DNA of 64,000 nucleotides from Paenibacillus sp. J2TS4 (GCF_018403245.1 NZ_BOSH01000009.1:124001-188000), one strand, 5' to 3'. Shown: positions 33,203-42,941, numbered from the stretch's first letter. The notes: generated from the letters alone by a model not told the origin. A program made the numbers and translations.

Positions 33203-33388
33203 TTACCGGTCATCCCCGGACACCGCACCACAGCACCAACCTCCGGCCGTCCCGGCCTCCCCCTTCACCGTTCGTTTTCTCTTCAACAGCACCATTCCGC
33301 TTAACAGAATCACCAAAATGATCCCGTCCAGCATTCCAACCATTCCAATTCCCAATAAGAATGACCCGATTAGAGTATAATTTCGCAC
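33203..33388 (-). CDS. Small predicted membrane protein (DUF2243-like N-terminus)
   Basis: A 61-residue ORF from GTG 33388, 9 nt after GGAAGGAAGAG. It has one or two membrane segments (TLIGSFLLGIGMVGMLDGIILVILLSGMVLL) and a basic tail. The LGIGMVGMLDG segment resembles the start of DUF2243 proteins, but the rest of that family is missing, so this may be a truncated remnant. An overlapping frame (33210-33413) is less convincing. Confidence 0.4.
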   Translation of the reverse strand: MRNYTLIGSFLLGIGMVGMLDGIILVILLSGMVLLKRKRTVKGEAGTAGGWCCGAVSGDDR

Positions 33389-33547
33389 GTCCGGCCACTC
33401 TTCCTTCCTGCATGGAAATTGCCGTTAATAGCCTACCCGACTTTTGGCAATCTACTCCAATGCTCCCTTTTGAATAAATAATGGAAAGGTTAATCAGAAT
33501 AGTAAAATCAAGCCACTATTCTAAAAGAAGAAAGGACTGGAAACGGT

Positions 33548-33805
33548 ATGGATAATCACGAAAACCAGCTTAACGATTCGCTCGAATATGTCCATCACGA
33601 ACTTCAACGCGTGCAAACGATTGCGGGCACCTTATCCGCGGTCGAGACCCGGCACTTCAAGGATTTGACGAACCTTGGAGACGACCGGCTGAACCAGATC
33701 GCAATAGAGGAACAGAATGCCGCGCGTCAATTGGGCGAGGTCAAGCAAATATGCCTGTCTTTGGCCCAACGGGTGGAAGAGCTGAAGAACAACATGCAGC
33801 AATAG
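33548..33805 (+). CDS. Small coiled-coil protein, conserved hypothetical
   Basis: An 85-residue, highly charged, all-helical protein with heptad character throughout (ESLEYVHHELQRVQTI-like N-half and IEEQNAARQLGEVKQI-like C-half); no cysteines apart from one and no membrane segment. AAAGGA lies upstream of ATG 33548. It precedes the YerD-like synthase by 25 bp and is likely co-transcribed with it. I do not recognise the family. Confidence 0.65.
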   Translation: MDNHENQLNDSLEYVHHELQRVQTIAGTLSAVETRHFKDLTNLGDDRLNQIAIEEQNAARQLGEVKQICLSLAQRVEELKNNMQQ

Positions 33806-33830
33806 AACAGATACTACAGGAGAGCTGAAC

Positions 33831-35273
33831 ATGTTCAAATGGGTAAGCAATATCATTAGAAGTGCCGTCAATGAAAGCGTGGATAAAGCGATCGAAAGAA
33901 TCGCGAGGGATCAGTATACCGAAAATCTGTTTGAGATGTTCCCCTCCACCAAGAAGGTCGGTCCTGTTCCCTTGATGGAGATTATGATGCGGTCCAAATC
34001 CGGTCTGCCGCCTGCAAGACCGCTGGGAAGCCATATCCGCTTTTCCCCTTGGGAGAAGCTGCTGTTTAATCCGGTTCATCTGCATCGATTCCCGACTCCG
34101 GAAGACGTTCAGATCAATACATCCGTGACCATAGGAAAAAAAGCCCGGAAACCGCTCACGATCTCCATCCCCATCATGATAGCAGCCATGTCTTATGGAG
34201 GAGCGCTTAGCAAGAATACTAAAATTGCCCTTGCCCGCGCAGCGACCAAGATCGGAACGGCTACCAATACAGGGGAAGCCGGTTTGCTTGAGGAGGAAAG
34301 AGAAGCCGCTTCTCTTCTCATCGGTCAATACAACCGCGGAGGCTGGCTGAATACACCCGATAAGTATACCCGTATGGATGCTGTTGAAATCCAGTTGGGT
34401 CAGGGGGCTCAAGGATCCAGCCCGCAGCGGACGGCTGCCAAAAATATAGGCGAGGAATTCCGGGAGGTGTTCGGCATCCCCGAAGGGGAAGATGCCCTCA
34501 TCCATTCTCGTCTGCCTGGCGTGGATACGAAGGAGCAATTTATAGCCCTTGTCAAAAAGCTGAAGGAAGAGACCGGCGTACCGGTAGGGCTGAAAATAGC
34601 AGCTACCCACTTTCTGGAGGAGGAGCTGCAAGTCGCCCTGGAAGCCGAGGTCGATTTTATAACGCTGGACGGAGCCGAAGGCGGAACCCATGCAGCCGCT
34701 CCGATTCTGGAAGACGACATGGGACTGCCAACCTTGTATGCCGTTACGAGGGCTTCCAAGTTTTTGACACGCAAAGGAATGGCCGGGGATATAAGCCTTA
34801 TTGCAACCGGAGGGTTAGTGACTCCGGGGGACTGCCTGAAAGCGATCGCTTTGGGAGCGGATGCCGTCTATATGGGGACGGCTGTTATAATGGCTCTGAT
34901 CAGCGATCAGATGACGAAGTCATTGCCCTTCGAGCCCCCCACAAGCCTCGTTGTCTACAATGCCAAAATGACGGATCAGCTGGACCCGGACCGGGGCACC
35001 GAAACTTTGGTTAACTTCCTTAACGCCGCTGCACGGGAGATGGAGCTTGTGTGCTATTCCCTCGGCAAGACGAGCTTGACGGATGTGACCGCAACCGATT
35101 TATGTACACTCGATCCGTTTATGGCCAAGGCAACCGGAATAGAGCTCGGGTTCATTTCCCATGAGGAACAGGGACAATTTTTTGCCGGACTGGAGCCTTT
35201 CCTTCCGGCAGTACCAGGTATGACTAACACGGAGCCGCAGCCGCCGGCGGACGAACCAAGCCCGCTGCATTAG
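33831..35273 (+). CDS. FMN-binding glutamate synthase-domain protein (YerD-like)
   Basis: A 480-residue protein homologous to the FMN and Fe-S synthase domain of glutamate synthase (GltB), as in Bacillus YerD and archaeal forms. Visible are IPIMIAAMSYGGALS, EAGLLEEE (normally GEGG), LGQGAQ, VGLKIAATHF, DGAEGGTHAAAP and a phosphate-binding ATGGLVTPGDCLKAIALGADAVYMGTA. There is no glutamine amidotransferase domain. Late cysteines (VCYSL, DLCTL) take the place of the cluster region. The substrate is unproven. GGAG precedes ATG 33831. Confidence 0.88.
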   Translation: MFKWVSNIIRSAVNESVDKAIERIARDQYTENLFEMFPSTKKVGPVPLMEIMMRSKSGLPPARPLGSHIRFSPWEKLLFNPVHLHRFPTPEDVQINTSVTIGKKARKPLTISIPIMIAAMSYGGALSKNTKIALARAATKIGTATNTGEAGLLEEEREAASLLIGQYNRGGWLNTPDKYTRMDAVEIQLGQGAQGSSPQRTAAKNIGEEFREVFGIPEGEDALIHSRLPGVDTKEQFIALVKKLKEETGVPVGLKIAATHFLEEELQVALEAEVDFITLDGAEGGTHAAAPILEDDMGLPTLYAVTRASKFLTRKGMAGDISLIATGGLVTPGDCLKAIALGADAVYMGTAVIMALISDQMTKSLPFEPPTSLVVYNAKMTDQLDPDRGTETLVNFLNAAAREMELVCYSLGKTSLTDVTATDLCTLDPFMAKATGIELGFISHEEQGQFFAGLEPFLPAVPGMTNTEPQPPADEPSPLH

Positions 35274-35294
35274 CTTGAAACATCGATATCAATT

Positions 35295-35329
35295 AAGGGA
35301 CCGCCCAGGTTGAGATGGGACGGTCCCTT
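35295..35329 (+). terminator. Intrinsic terminator after the YerD-like gene
   Basis: AAGGGACCG (35295-35303) pairs with CGGTCCCTT (35321-35329), followed by TATG. The loop (17 nt) also contains CCCA/TGGG that can extend the stem inward. It lies 22 bp after the stop. Confidence 0.75.
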
Positions 35330-35504
35330 TATGATGACTGCTGCTTTAATTATCGCATGTAGTGAATGACCGGGGCCTGGCCATTTTCAGCAGCAGCTTT
35401 CAACGGCAAATCCCTCAAATCCCTCTTTCCCGTCATCTTTTGTTTGCATAATAGGCTGCGAAGGCAACTCAAAAATTTATGGCCAGGGTTAATCACCAGA
35501 CCTA

Positions 35505-37457
35505 TTATTTAAGGGAGAGCAGATATTGAATCAAGGCATCCTGCTGCTCCTTCGTAAATCCGGTGGTAGAATCCACCCAATGCTCATGGCCAATCCCGGC
35601 CACATGCACTTCCTTCAGCGCTTGCGATTGCTCATTGGCGACAATGACTTGCTGTCTCAGATCCTTATCGATCAACGCGCGCAAACTATTGGCCGGGTCC
35701 GGCTCGACTCCTTGCAAGAAGGTGCCGGGAATCCCCACTTGCGTAAGGTCCGGGCCAACGGCAACCCCTCCGTCATGCAGATACGGGGCTGTCCAGCGGA
35801 GCCCGATCAGCCCTTTGACCTTATATCCTCCCGGAGAATCTCCCCAGGCAAAGGCCAGCTTCATTTGCTCCGGATCCAGATGGCCGGTAGGGACTTCAAG
35901 CACCTTCGCATCACGCGGAACCGGAACCGGGGTATCCGGGGTAAACATCGTGGTTGGTCCAAACAATTTCTCCGTTTTCTTAAGCGCCTTGGCCCTGGAC
36001 GGTTCCGTACCGATGATCGCGGACGAAATCACACGGTTGTTGGTGAAGGCTTCTCCGGCGTGGCAGGAAATACATTGCGCACGTTGAAAAACCGTTCGTC
36101 CCAACTCCAAGACTTCAGCATTCGTCTTCTCCTTGCGGTCAGGAGGTACCAATGTATTCTGATATGCCGCCATCCCGTTGACCTGCTCCCCTACTTTAAA
36201 GCCGCGCGAGCTAATATATAACCCGTCCGGAGCCATCAGTGACAAGTTGGGGAAGGACGGGGGCTTGATCATTTCATTGACACCCGGCGCCCCTGGAGTC
36301 GGATCTACCTTGGCAAAAAACTCCGAAGGCTTTAAGCCGCTTCGGGGATCATAGCGAAATTTGGGGTTGGCCGAATTCTGCAGCAGCGTCGCCAGATAGA
36401 CCTCCTTGTCCAGACCAAACAATTCCGGGCTCGCTTCCACTTGTGCCAGAGAGTCCGAGTTCTGGGCATGCACATTATTGCTGAACGCGCTCAACCCGTG
36501 GAAAGGGCCCGCCGCGGCAAACCCGCTCCATCCATAAGGATGACCGCCCTTGGTGAAGGAATCCGGAATCTGGGACGGGTTGCTGGTCATATCGATAGTG
36601 GAATCGAAATTGCCCGGCGGCCATTTAACCAGATTCTCATCCACCGCCTTCTCCAGAGCAGCCGGGTCGGGCAGTGGGGCCGTGCGGTTGTCCGATGTCG
36701 GAACGGTCCGGTTCAAATCCTTAATAAATTTAGCGACGTTATCGACATCGGTATGTGTGAAATAGGCGCTGGAGTTAGTAGCCAAGGCAAGAACAAGGCC
36801 GGCATTGAGATCGGAGTTCGGAGCTCCTTCGATGACCTGCTTCGTTTCCCGGTCGACGGTGGCATGACAGGCCATACAGCTAATCCCTACCTTCAATCGG
36901 CCTTGCGAGAATTTGACCGGCATTCCCAAGGGAGCATAGGCTCCCTTGGGAACATCAATTCCCGTATCGACTTTATCGCCTTTTTTATAAACCTTGTCTC
37001 CTATGGTCGCATCCTCCGCCAATTCCACCCTTAAATTCGAAGTCCCTTGTCCTTTAAGCTTCATAATAGCCTTGGCCATATTTCTGATCGTCAGCGGACC
37101 GTCCACAATGCCAACGATGTCCGTCAGAAAAACCTCGTTGCCAAAGGTTTCCTTGTACAAAGCTTTCCTCCCCAGCTTCAACAAGGCCTCGTCGATCGGA
37201 ATAGCCCCATTTTCGGAGGAAAGAAAGGGGCTTCCCGCTTGCATGGAATCGGTCTCCTGCTTCATAATGGACTGGCCCCATAAATCATATTCCTGCCCGC
37301 TCTCTCCCATCATCCGGGCTTTAATCGACGGCGGATTTACGACTTTGCTTGCCGGGGGAACATAGGCATATTCGGGCTCCCACCACAAAAGTAGAGCACA
37401 CCCCGCGCCCAATATTAGAATGGGCAGCCCTATAAACAACCATCGCTTCCTTTTCAT
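35505..37457 (-). CDS. Di-heme c-type cytochrome, membrane-anchored (cytochrome c peroxidase-like region)
   Basis: A 650-residue secreted or membrane-tethered protein. The N-terminus (MKRKRWLFIGLPILILGAGC) is a signal/anchor with a possible lipobox Cys20. Two c-type heme sites are present: CMACH (194-198) and CISCH (462-466). The C-terminal half contains LRWTAPYLHDGG, typical of MauG/cytochrome-c-peroxidase-type domains. It starts at ATG 37457 after GGAG. Similar long di-heme proteins occur in some Bacillus genomes and are annotated as electron transport proteins; the redox partner and reaction are unknown. It is a single gene. Confidence 0.85.
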   Translation of the reverse strand: MKRKRWLFIGLPILILGAGCALLLWWEPEYAYVPPASKVVNPPSIKARMMGESGQEYDLWGQSIMKQETDSMQAGSPFLSSENGAIPIDEALLKLGRKALYKETFGNEVFLTDIVGIVDGPLTIRNMAKAIMKLKGQGTSNLRVELAEDATIGDKVYKKGDKVDTGIDVPKGAYAPLGMPVKFSQGRLKVGISCMACHATVDRETKQVIEGAPNSDLNAGLVLALATNSSAYFTHTDVDNVAKFIKDLNRTVPTSDNRTAPLPDPAALEKAVDENLVKWPPGNFDSTIDMTSNPSQIPDSFTKGGHPYGWSGFAAAGPFHGLSAFSNNVHAQNSDSLAQVEASPELFGLDKEVYLATLLQNSANPKFRYDPRSGLKPSEFFAKVDPTPGAPGVNEMIKPPSFPNLSLMAPDGLYISSRGFKVGEQVNGMAAYQNTLVPPDRKEKTNAEVLELGRTVFQRAQCISCHAGEAFTNNRVISSAIIGTEPSRAKALKKTEKLFGPTTMFTPDTPVPVPRDAKVLEVPTGHLDPEQMKLAFAWGDSPGGYKVKGLIGLRWTAPYLHDGGVAVGPDLTQVGIPGTFLQGVEPDPANSLRALIDKDLRQQVIVANEQSQALKEVHVAGIGHEHWVDSTTGFTKEQQDALIQYLLSLK

Positions 37458-37636
37458 ATATAACTCCTCATTGTCTCTTTGTCTCTGGTTAATACCATTC
37501 GTTGTATAGGCTTTCCCCAAATTTTGCAGCTATGCAAAGGTCCTCTATTCGGTAGCTGGATTGTATTAAAAATCATACAAGGACTGGACAAAGAGGCCTG
37601 ACTACCCGCTATACTAGACTACAAGGGGGGAAAGGC

Positions 37637-38683
37637 ATGAATGAACAATATCAACTAACAATGACGGAACGCGACGCAATTCTGGAACAGTTATCCGATG
37701 AGCAGAGGAGCTTCCTGGCAGACACTTTAAGACGCGGACGAAGAACGATATTCGCTCAGAAAATGGCTGCCAAAAAAGGAGCGCGCATTCCGGAAACCGC
37801 TACATATGAAGAAATCGAGCATCTGCTGGAGGATTGGATTTATATAGGCTATATTGATGCGGGTGTCCGCGATCCTGACTTAAGGTGTGAATGCGGTGCT
37901 TCCCTTCGCTACCAGCACCATGTGGAGAATAAAAGAGATGGCCGAGTGCTGAAGCTCGGCATTAAGCATCTGGAGGAGCATACCCTCATCGATGCCAAAA
38001 TTGTTAGCCAGATCGTCAAAGGCTTCGATGCTCTCGATGAGGAGCAGTTTGAAGTATTAATTAAATTTCGGGACGGTTGGGAGCTCTCCGACTATTTTTC
38101 CCTGCCTTTTCCCGAGGGGTTCACATTGTCCAAAGATATGGCCAGTCATCTTCAAGTACAATTACCGCTGTTGGATAGACAATTAGTGAGGCTGCAAGAA
38201 AGCTTGAGGAAGTTTCGCGAGGATCAGCCGGCGGCTCCCGCCATTCCGACTGCCCATGCCCGGCCTTTGGTTGAGTCCGCTGCGAAACCTTACCAGGAGT
38301 CTCCGGCTGTAGAATTGGAGGAGGACTCGCAATTATCGTTTGATTTATTCGATATGGAGCAGAATAGCGCGTTTGCGGTTAGCCCCCGTACGGCTGCTTC
38401 GCAAGCCTATGATGCGGCGATTCCCGAACTGCCCGCACGTCTTCAGGGCGCTATTCGCGGCCACCTTCTCCAAGGAGTCCGCTCTACCCGCATCCTGTGT
38501 GAAATATTAATTCAGCATCATGGAGCGGAGGACGCCCGGTACATTACGGATAAGCCGTATATCTTTCCTCTAGTAGCCATGCATATCGACCGTAATCTCG
38601 TGCAGGAAGGAATTTGCCGTTTGGTTTCGAAGGATCACGAGGACCGAATCTATGAGTTGACCGGCTCAGACGGCCCATCTTAG
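37637..38683 (+). CDS. DUF3895-like protein with a metal-ribbon-like segment
   Basis: A 348-residue soluble protein. Residues about 65-95 carry GVRDPDLRCECGASLRYQ, a CxC pair, then KLGIKHLEEHT with histidines. A low-complexity linker (Pro/Ala/Glu) runs about 195-260. The last 70 residues (AIRGHLLQGVRSTRILCEIL to GICRLVSKDHEDRIYEL) resemble DUF3895 winged-helix-like domains of Bacillus and Paenibacillus. ATG 37637 follows AAGGGGGGAAAGG. Function unknown. Confidence 0.7.
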   Translation: MNEQYQLTMTERDAILEQLSDEQRSFLADTLRRGRRTIFAQKMAAKKGARIPETATYEEIEHLLEDWIYIGYIDAGVRDPDLRCECGASLRYQHHVENKRDGRVLKLGIKHLEEHTLIDAKIVSQIVKGFDALDEEQFEVLIKFRDGWELSDYFSLPFPEGFTLSKDMASHLQVQLPLLDRQLVRLQESLRKFREDQPAAPAIPTAHARPLVESAAKPYQESPAVELEEDSQLSFDLFDMEQNSAFAVSPRTAASQAYDAAIPELPARLQGAIRGHLLQGVRSTRILCEILIQHHGAEDARYITDKPYIFPLVAMHIDRNLVQEGICRLVSKDHEDRIYELTGSDGPS

Positions 38684-38750
38684 TCCAACGTCCTGCATTC
38701 ACATGAATCATCCAAAGCAGGACAGATCATTCCGGATTCGGCTGCTTATT

Positions 38751-39581
38751 CTAAATCATCCAATCGTTCCATTCCTCGCGCCGTTTATTAATCGAGTGCA
38801 GCCATTCTGTCGTTTTTTCCAGCAGCTGACCGGTTTGTTCCGACGAGGAGAAAGTGTGATTCGCTTGAAAAATCACTTCCTTATCGCATTGGCCAAGCGA
38901 TCTCATCCAGAACATTTTCTGATAGAGAAAGCAGTAGTCGACGGGAACGTCTTCGTCCGCCGTACCGTGGATAACCAGCACATCCCCACTGAATCGCCCG
39001 GCTTCCTGAAAAGGATGCTGACCGGTCATCGACTCGAAATAATGGGAGGTCAGCTGGAATCCGTTATAATCGGATTTACCGGACTTGATCGCCTGCTCAT
39101 AGACTCGATCGCCTACGATTTTCACAATATCGCTGAGCGGGTTAGCGACCGCAGCCCAGAGTACGAGTGAGCGAACGCGTTTATCCCGCGCCGCAGTAAG
39201 AACAGCCACCGCACCGCCCAGACTGTGACCCAGCAGAATAACTCTCTCCGGATCGACACAGTCAATCTCCAATCCATAGTCGAGCACCCTGCGGGTCTGA
39301 TCGATTAAATCGGTTAGACCCTGCGCTCCATATTCTCCGCTGCTTTCGCCGCAACCAACGTAATCGAAGCGAATGACCATAAAGCCTTGCCGGCTTAGCT
39401 GACGGGCAGTCTTGACGAAGAGCCGATCGGTTCCCATCCGATTGCCAATAAACCCGTGGCAAATGATAACAAGCGGCCAGCGGCAATGATCCGCATCCTT
39501 CCCACCATCCCCCACCACCGGATAATGAATGGTGGCGGTCAAGGTCTCTTCCTTCCACTGCATCGTAAAATGACGCTCCAT
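38751..39581 (-). CDS. Alpha/beta-hydrolase (serine esterase-like)
   Basis: A 276-residue cytoplasmic hydrolase. Oxyanion segment CHGFIGNR, nucleophile elbow GHSLGG (about 134-139), catalytic acid in HGTADEDVP and histidine in ANHTFS near the C-terminus give a complete Ser-Asp-His triad. The insertion between is typical of the BAAT/acyl-esterase group that includes feruloyl- and acyl-peptide-like esterases. ATG 39581 follows GGGAGG at correct distance; a longer in-frame extension has no ribosome site. The substrate is unknown. Confidence 0.87.
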   Translation of the reverse strand: MERHFTMQWKEETLTATIHYPVVGDGGKDADHCRWPLVIICHGFIGNRMGTDRLFVKTARQLSRQGFMVIRFDYVGCGESSGEYGAQGLTDLIDQTRRVLDYGLEIDCVDPERVILLGHSLGGAVAVLTAARDKRVRSLVLWAAVANPLSDIVKIVGDRVYEQAIKSGKSDYNGFQLTSHYFESMTGQHPFQEAGRFSGDVLVIHGTADEDVPVDYCFLYQKMFWMRSLGQCDKEVIFQANHTFSSSEQTGQLLEKTTEWLHSINKRREEWNDWMI

Positions 39582-39967
39582 TCTGCGTCCTCCCTCTCCA
39601 TAAGCTTCTGGTTGTCCATTCTCATCTATAATACATAATTCCCATCTGTTTACTATGTTTAATTCAAAGATACCATCCCTTTGAAAGAAAATCAATAGCT
39701 CCAGTGCTAATTCTCTTCCCACAAGATTATGTCTGCTCGTATAAATAAGTGAGAGTTCAAGAAGCCAACTTTGGGACACCCTCTACAAAAACAAAAAAAC
39801 CACCTATTAACGGGAAGTTAATAGAATGGATAAGTCGCCCCTTGACCAGATAGGTTCAAGAGGCTCAATGAGTATAGCAAGCATGTCTTCATCGCTTGCC
39901 TGGATACTGGATAAAGGTGGAAATAACATCGGCGGGAACCGTATTGGATTCTGTCGGCCATTGGACT

Positions 39968-40828
39968 TTAGTTATCTCCCAAGGCGCCAGCCTGTTTCAA
40001 TGCTCCCCTGAACTCCTCATGAATCTTGCCGTTGCTGGCCAACACATGACGGACGGACAGACTATAGGGAGCTCCTTTCGTATCCGTAATGGTTCCTCCC
40101 GCCTCCTGCACAAGCAGCGCCCCGGCAGCTAAATCCCACGCATTCAGACCGATTTCCCAGAAGCCGGACAGCCTTCCTGCCGCTACATAAGCCAGATGAA
40201 GCGCCGCAGAACCAGCCGTGCGTACATTCCTTACTTGCGGTACGATCGCCTGAAGTCCAATCATATTGACAGGCAGAGCGCTTCGATCCGCCGGAAATCC
40301 TGTTCCGATGAGGCTGTCCGACAGCCGCATCTCGTCAGAGACCCCCATCTTTTGTCCCCTTAGATAGGCCCCTTTACCTTTTTCCGCTACAAATAGTTCA
40401 TCGCGGCACGGGTCATAAACAACGCCTACAATAACCTCCCCCTTGTAAGCTAACGCGATGGAAACCGAGAAGAACGGAAAGCCGTGCACGAAATTGGTCG
40501 TCCCGTCGATCGGATCGACAATCCATAAATACTCTGTATGCTGATGAGCCTCGAGAGCTTCAGCCGCCGCCTCCGGCCCCGGTTCAACCCCTTCCTCTCC
40601 CAAAAACGAATGATGGGGAAAATGAGTCATAATCAAGTTCCGAATAAGTGCTTCTGAACCCTTGTCCACTTCGGTGACGAGGTCGTGGGAGGACATTTTA
40701 GTGGCCAGCTTGGAATGCGCCCCGAGCTTCGTCTTAATCCATTCTCCGGCTTTTGCCGCTGTATTGACCGCGACAGCCGTAAAGCTTTTACTTCCTACCG
40801 TATACACTTCCCTGTCCCGGGTACTCAA
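39968..40828 (-). CDS. Inositol monophosphatase-family protein
   Basis: A 286-residue Mg-dependent phosphatase. Metal-binding motifs are complete: FLGEEG, VDPIDGTTNF (DPIDGT signature; about 102-111) and the late WDLAAGALLVQEAGG. The family hydrolyses inositol phosphates, NADP, PAP or fructose bisphosphate. The start is uncertain: TTG 40828 is used because no ATG or GTG with a ribosome site lies nearby; the fold could begin a few codons later. It is alone on minus. Confidence 0.85.
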   Translation of the reverse strand: MSTRDREVYTVGSKSFTAVAVNTAAKAGEWIKTKLGAHSKLATKMSSHDLVTEVDKGSEALIRNLIMTHFPHHSFLGEEGVEPGPEAAAEALEAHQHTEYLWIVDPIDGTTNFVHGFPFFSVSIALAYKGEVIVGVVYDPCRDELFVAEKGKGAYLRGQKMGVSDEMRLSDSLIGTGFPADRSALPVNMIGLQAIVPQVRNVRTAGSAALHLAYVAAGRLSGFWEIGLNAWDLAAGALLVQEAGGTITDTKGAPYSLSVRHVLASNGKIHEEFRGALKQAGALGDN

Positions 40829-41360
40829 GTTTTATCAACTCTTTCTATATTATTCATTAATCAAATTGGCATCCTAAGGCTCATTTATACTCATAAATCT
40901 AGTATATTCCATAATACGCTTCCATTACTAGGACGTTTCAATCAGGAAAGGCAATCTTATGCAAATTCCGCTCTATCCCACCAAAACTATTCTCCAAGTC
41001 TCTGTTCATTTCGCCCCATCCGGCCTTCGGTTCCGCCCCCATCTTAACATATCTGCCATAGGGCGGGCAAAGAGGACGAGAGTAGGCGGGAGCAGAGAAG
41101 AAAGCTCGATCATGCCAACCATAAAAAAAACAAACCTTTGCCCCTCGCCTATTAACAAAGCGCATCGGTTCGTTTTAAGATTCCATAACACTTTTGCCAT
41201 GCGTAGCCACCGTTCCCACTTTACTTGAGGACTGGTCAACGCTTACCCGTCCATAGTTCCACTAGCGGACACGAATTCCTGCCAATTTCTAACGATTATC
41301 TTTCAGTGGCATCGTTTCTATGTCTATCCCGATGCCGGAATCAGCAGCAGCTATCACCTC
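40829..41360. other. Intergenic region, no supported gene
   Basis: These 532 bp lie between two minus-strand genes (the inositol monophosphatase gene's start side and the chemotaxis receptor's stop side). Overlapping short frames on both strands (40938-41239) have no ribosome sites and no recognisable content. No convincing promoter or hairpin was found by eye. Confidence 0.35.
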
Positions 41361-42632
41361 TTATAACCGAAATACTTTGACCTTGCCATTCAATGAATCG
41401 GCGTGCTCCTTCAGTACCTCAGAGGAAGAGGCAATTTCCTGCATGACCGCTGTTTGCTCCTGTGTCGACAGGGCTACACGTTTGGCCCCTTCCGAGATCA
41501 CCTTGACAATCTTGGCAATTTCTCTTGTCTCCTCCAGTGTGTTCTCGATCTGTCGCACTTGATCGGAGACAACCTCGGCAATCCGGTCCACTGATTCGGT
41601 GGTTTCGTTAGTAGCTGCCGTAATTCGGCTGAGAGCCTGCTTGACTTGTTCTCCTTTGGAGCTTTCCTGGTCGACCATTTGAACCTGATTAGTTATATTG
41701 GAGACTACATGAGCCACATGCTTCTGAATTTGCTGAATAAGCTCGTTAATACTGCTTACAGCCGAAGAGCTTTGTTCAGCCAGCTTGCGAATCTCTCCCG
41801 CTACAACAGCAAATCCGGCTCCATGTTCCCCTGCTCTCGCCGACTCAATAGAGGCATTCAAGGCAAGAAGATGAGTCTGATCCGCGATTTCACCGACGAC
41901 AAGAGAGATGTTCCCGATTTCCACCGCATTGCGATCCAGCTCTTGTACCAGATCGATCGTCTGTTGATTGGCCTGAGTAAGCCCAAGCAGTCCGTTGACC
42001 AAGGAATGGACCACCTCTCCGCTCTCCTGAATAGCGCCAACCATGTCATGCGCCAGCTGCAGCGCTGAATTGGCTTTATCGCTTACATCTTCAGCAGCCC
42101 GGGTAATCTGTTCCACCGAGGTGAAGGTGCTCAGCGTCGATTTCTCCTGCTGGTCTACCCCTTGCGCTATATCATCGATCGTACTGGCAATCGTTTCTAC
42201 CTGATGAGCGGCTTGGGTGATGGCTCCGCTTAGTGAAGCTGCGTTCTGATTAGTAAAGTTAACGTTATTGGATACTTCAGCTATCATTTGTTTTAAATTA
42301 TCCACCATCGTATTGAACGAGACACTCAAGGTGCTCATCTCGTCCTTGGAGTGATGAACCGGTAAAGTAACCTGCAGGTTCCCCTTGGCCGCTTCGTTAA
42401 CCGCTTCGGTCAGCTTCAGCAATGGCTTGATAAACCAGTTGGCCGCGAGCCATCCCAAGAATCCCGTCCAGAACACCCCCAGCCCTAATATTATGGAGAT
42501 ATATAACCAGTCCGACATACCCGAGGCAATGAAATCTTTGAGCACAAAAATAAACAAGGCACTGGTTCCATATGTAGTCAAGGATACCAAAGTAATACCC
42601 AGCACCATCTTTTTGACAATCCCGAATTTCAT
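41361..42632 (-). CDS. Methyl-accepting chemotaxis protein without a large sensor domain
   Basis: A 423-residue receptor. Two membrane segments (about 10-31 and 43-66) are separated by a loop of only about 12 residues, so there is no extracellular ligand domain. A HAMP linker follows (about 67-118, IKPLLKLTEAVNEAAKGNL), then a long signalling coiled coil whose hairpin tip reads IADQTHLLALNASIESARAGEHGAGFAVVA, close to the CheA/CheW contact consensus. It may sense intracellular, membrane or redox conditions. ATG 42632 is chosen over GTG 42644, which sits on the ribosome site. No other chemotaxis genes lie nearby. Confidence 0.88.
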   Translation of the reverse strand: MKFGIVKKMVLGITLVSLTTYGTSALFIFVLKDFIASGMSDWLYISIILGLGVFWTGFLGWLAANWFIKPLLKLTEAVNEAAKGNLQVTLPVHHSKDEMSTLSVSFNTMVDNLKQMIAEVSNNVNFTNQNAASLSGAITQAAHQVETIASTIDDIAQGVDQQEKSTLSTFTSVEQITRAAEDVSDKANSALQLAHDMVGAIQESGEVVHSLVNGLLGLTQANQQTIDLVQELDRNAVEIGNISLVVGEIADQTHLLALNASIESARAGEHGAGFAVVAGEIRKLAEQSSSAVSSINELIQQIQKHVAHVVSNITNQVQMVDQESSKGEQVKQALSRITAATNETTESVDRIAEVVSDQVRQIENTLEETREIAKIVKVISEGAKRVALSTQEQTAVMQEIASSSEVLKEHADSLNGKVKVFRL

Positions 42633-42749
42633 TTCTGCGACCACACTCCCAATTCATAAAATAGAGTTTATGACTTTTCTCCTATATTATCGGTAATTGA
42701 GAGCGAGTCTTGAATAGATTTACCTATTTTGTTCTGCGGTTAATATATT

Positions 42750-42941
42750 TTAATCCGTTTCGTCGGTCTCCCCTCCTGAAAATGGGGGCTGCTCCCCAAT
42801 TCGGCCATAGGCTCGCCAGGTCTGTTCCATTCTTTCACGAATTCGGTTGATTAGCTCCAACGGTTCCTCCACCAGGACATCCGGACCGAAGCCCAAGCTC
42901 CCGCTCCAGATTGCACGCTTCGGAACTATGGGAGGCTGCAA
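42750..42941 (-). pseudogene. C-terminal remnant of a WYL-domain transcriptional regulator
   Basis: The frame reads IWSGSLGFGPDVLVEEPLEL, then INRIRERMEQTW, which corresponds to the last 40-50 residues of WYL/YafY-type regulators (W-(I/L)LSFG-DVEVLEPEEL). There is no N-terminal helix-turn-helix or WYL core: the frame is closed by TGA about 40 bp upstream, and a different frame (to 43017) begins there. Probably a decayed gene end followed by a repeat array. Identification is by motif memory. Confidence 0.5.

Noticed and set aside
40938..41239. Overlapping small frames on both strands
   Set aside because: Neither has a ribosome site; composition resembles random translation of intergenic DNA.
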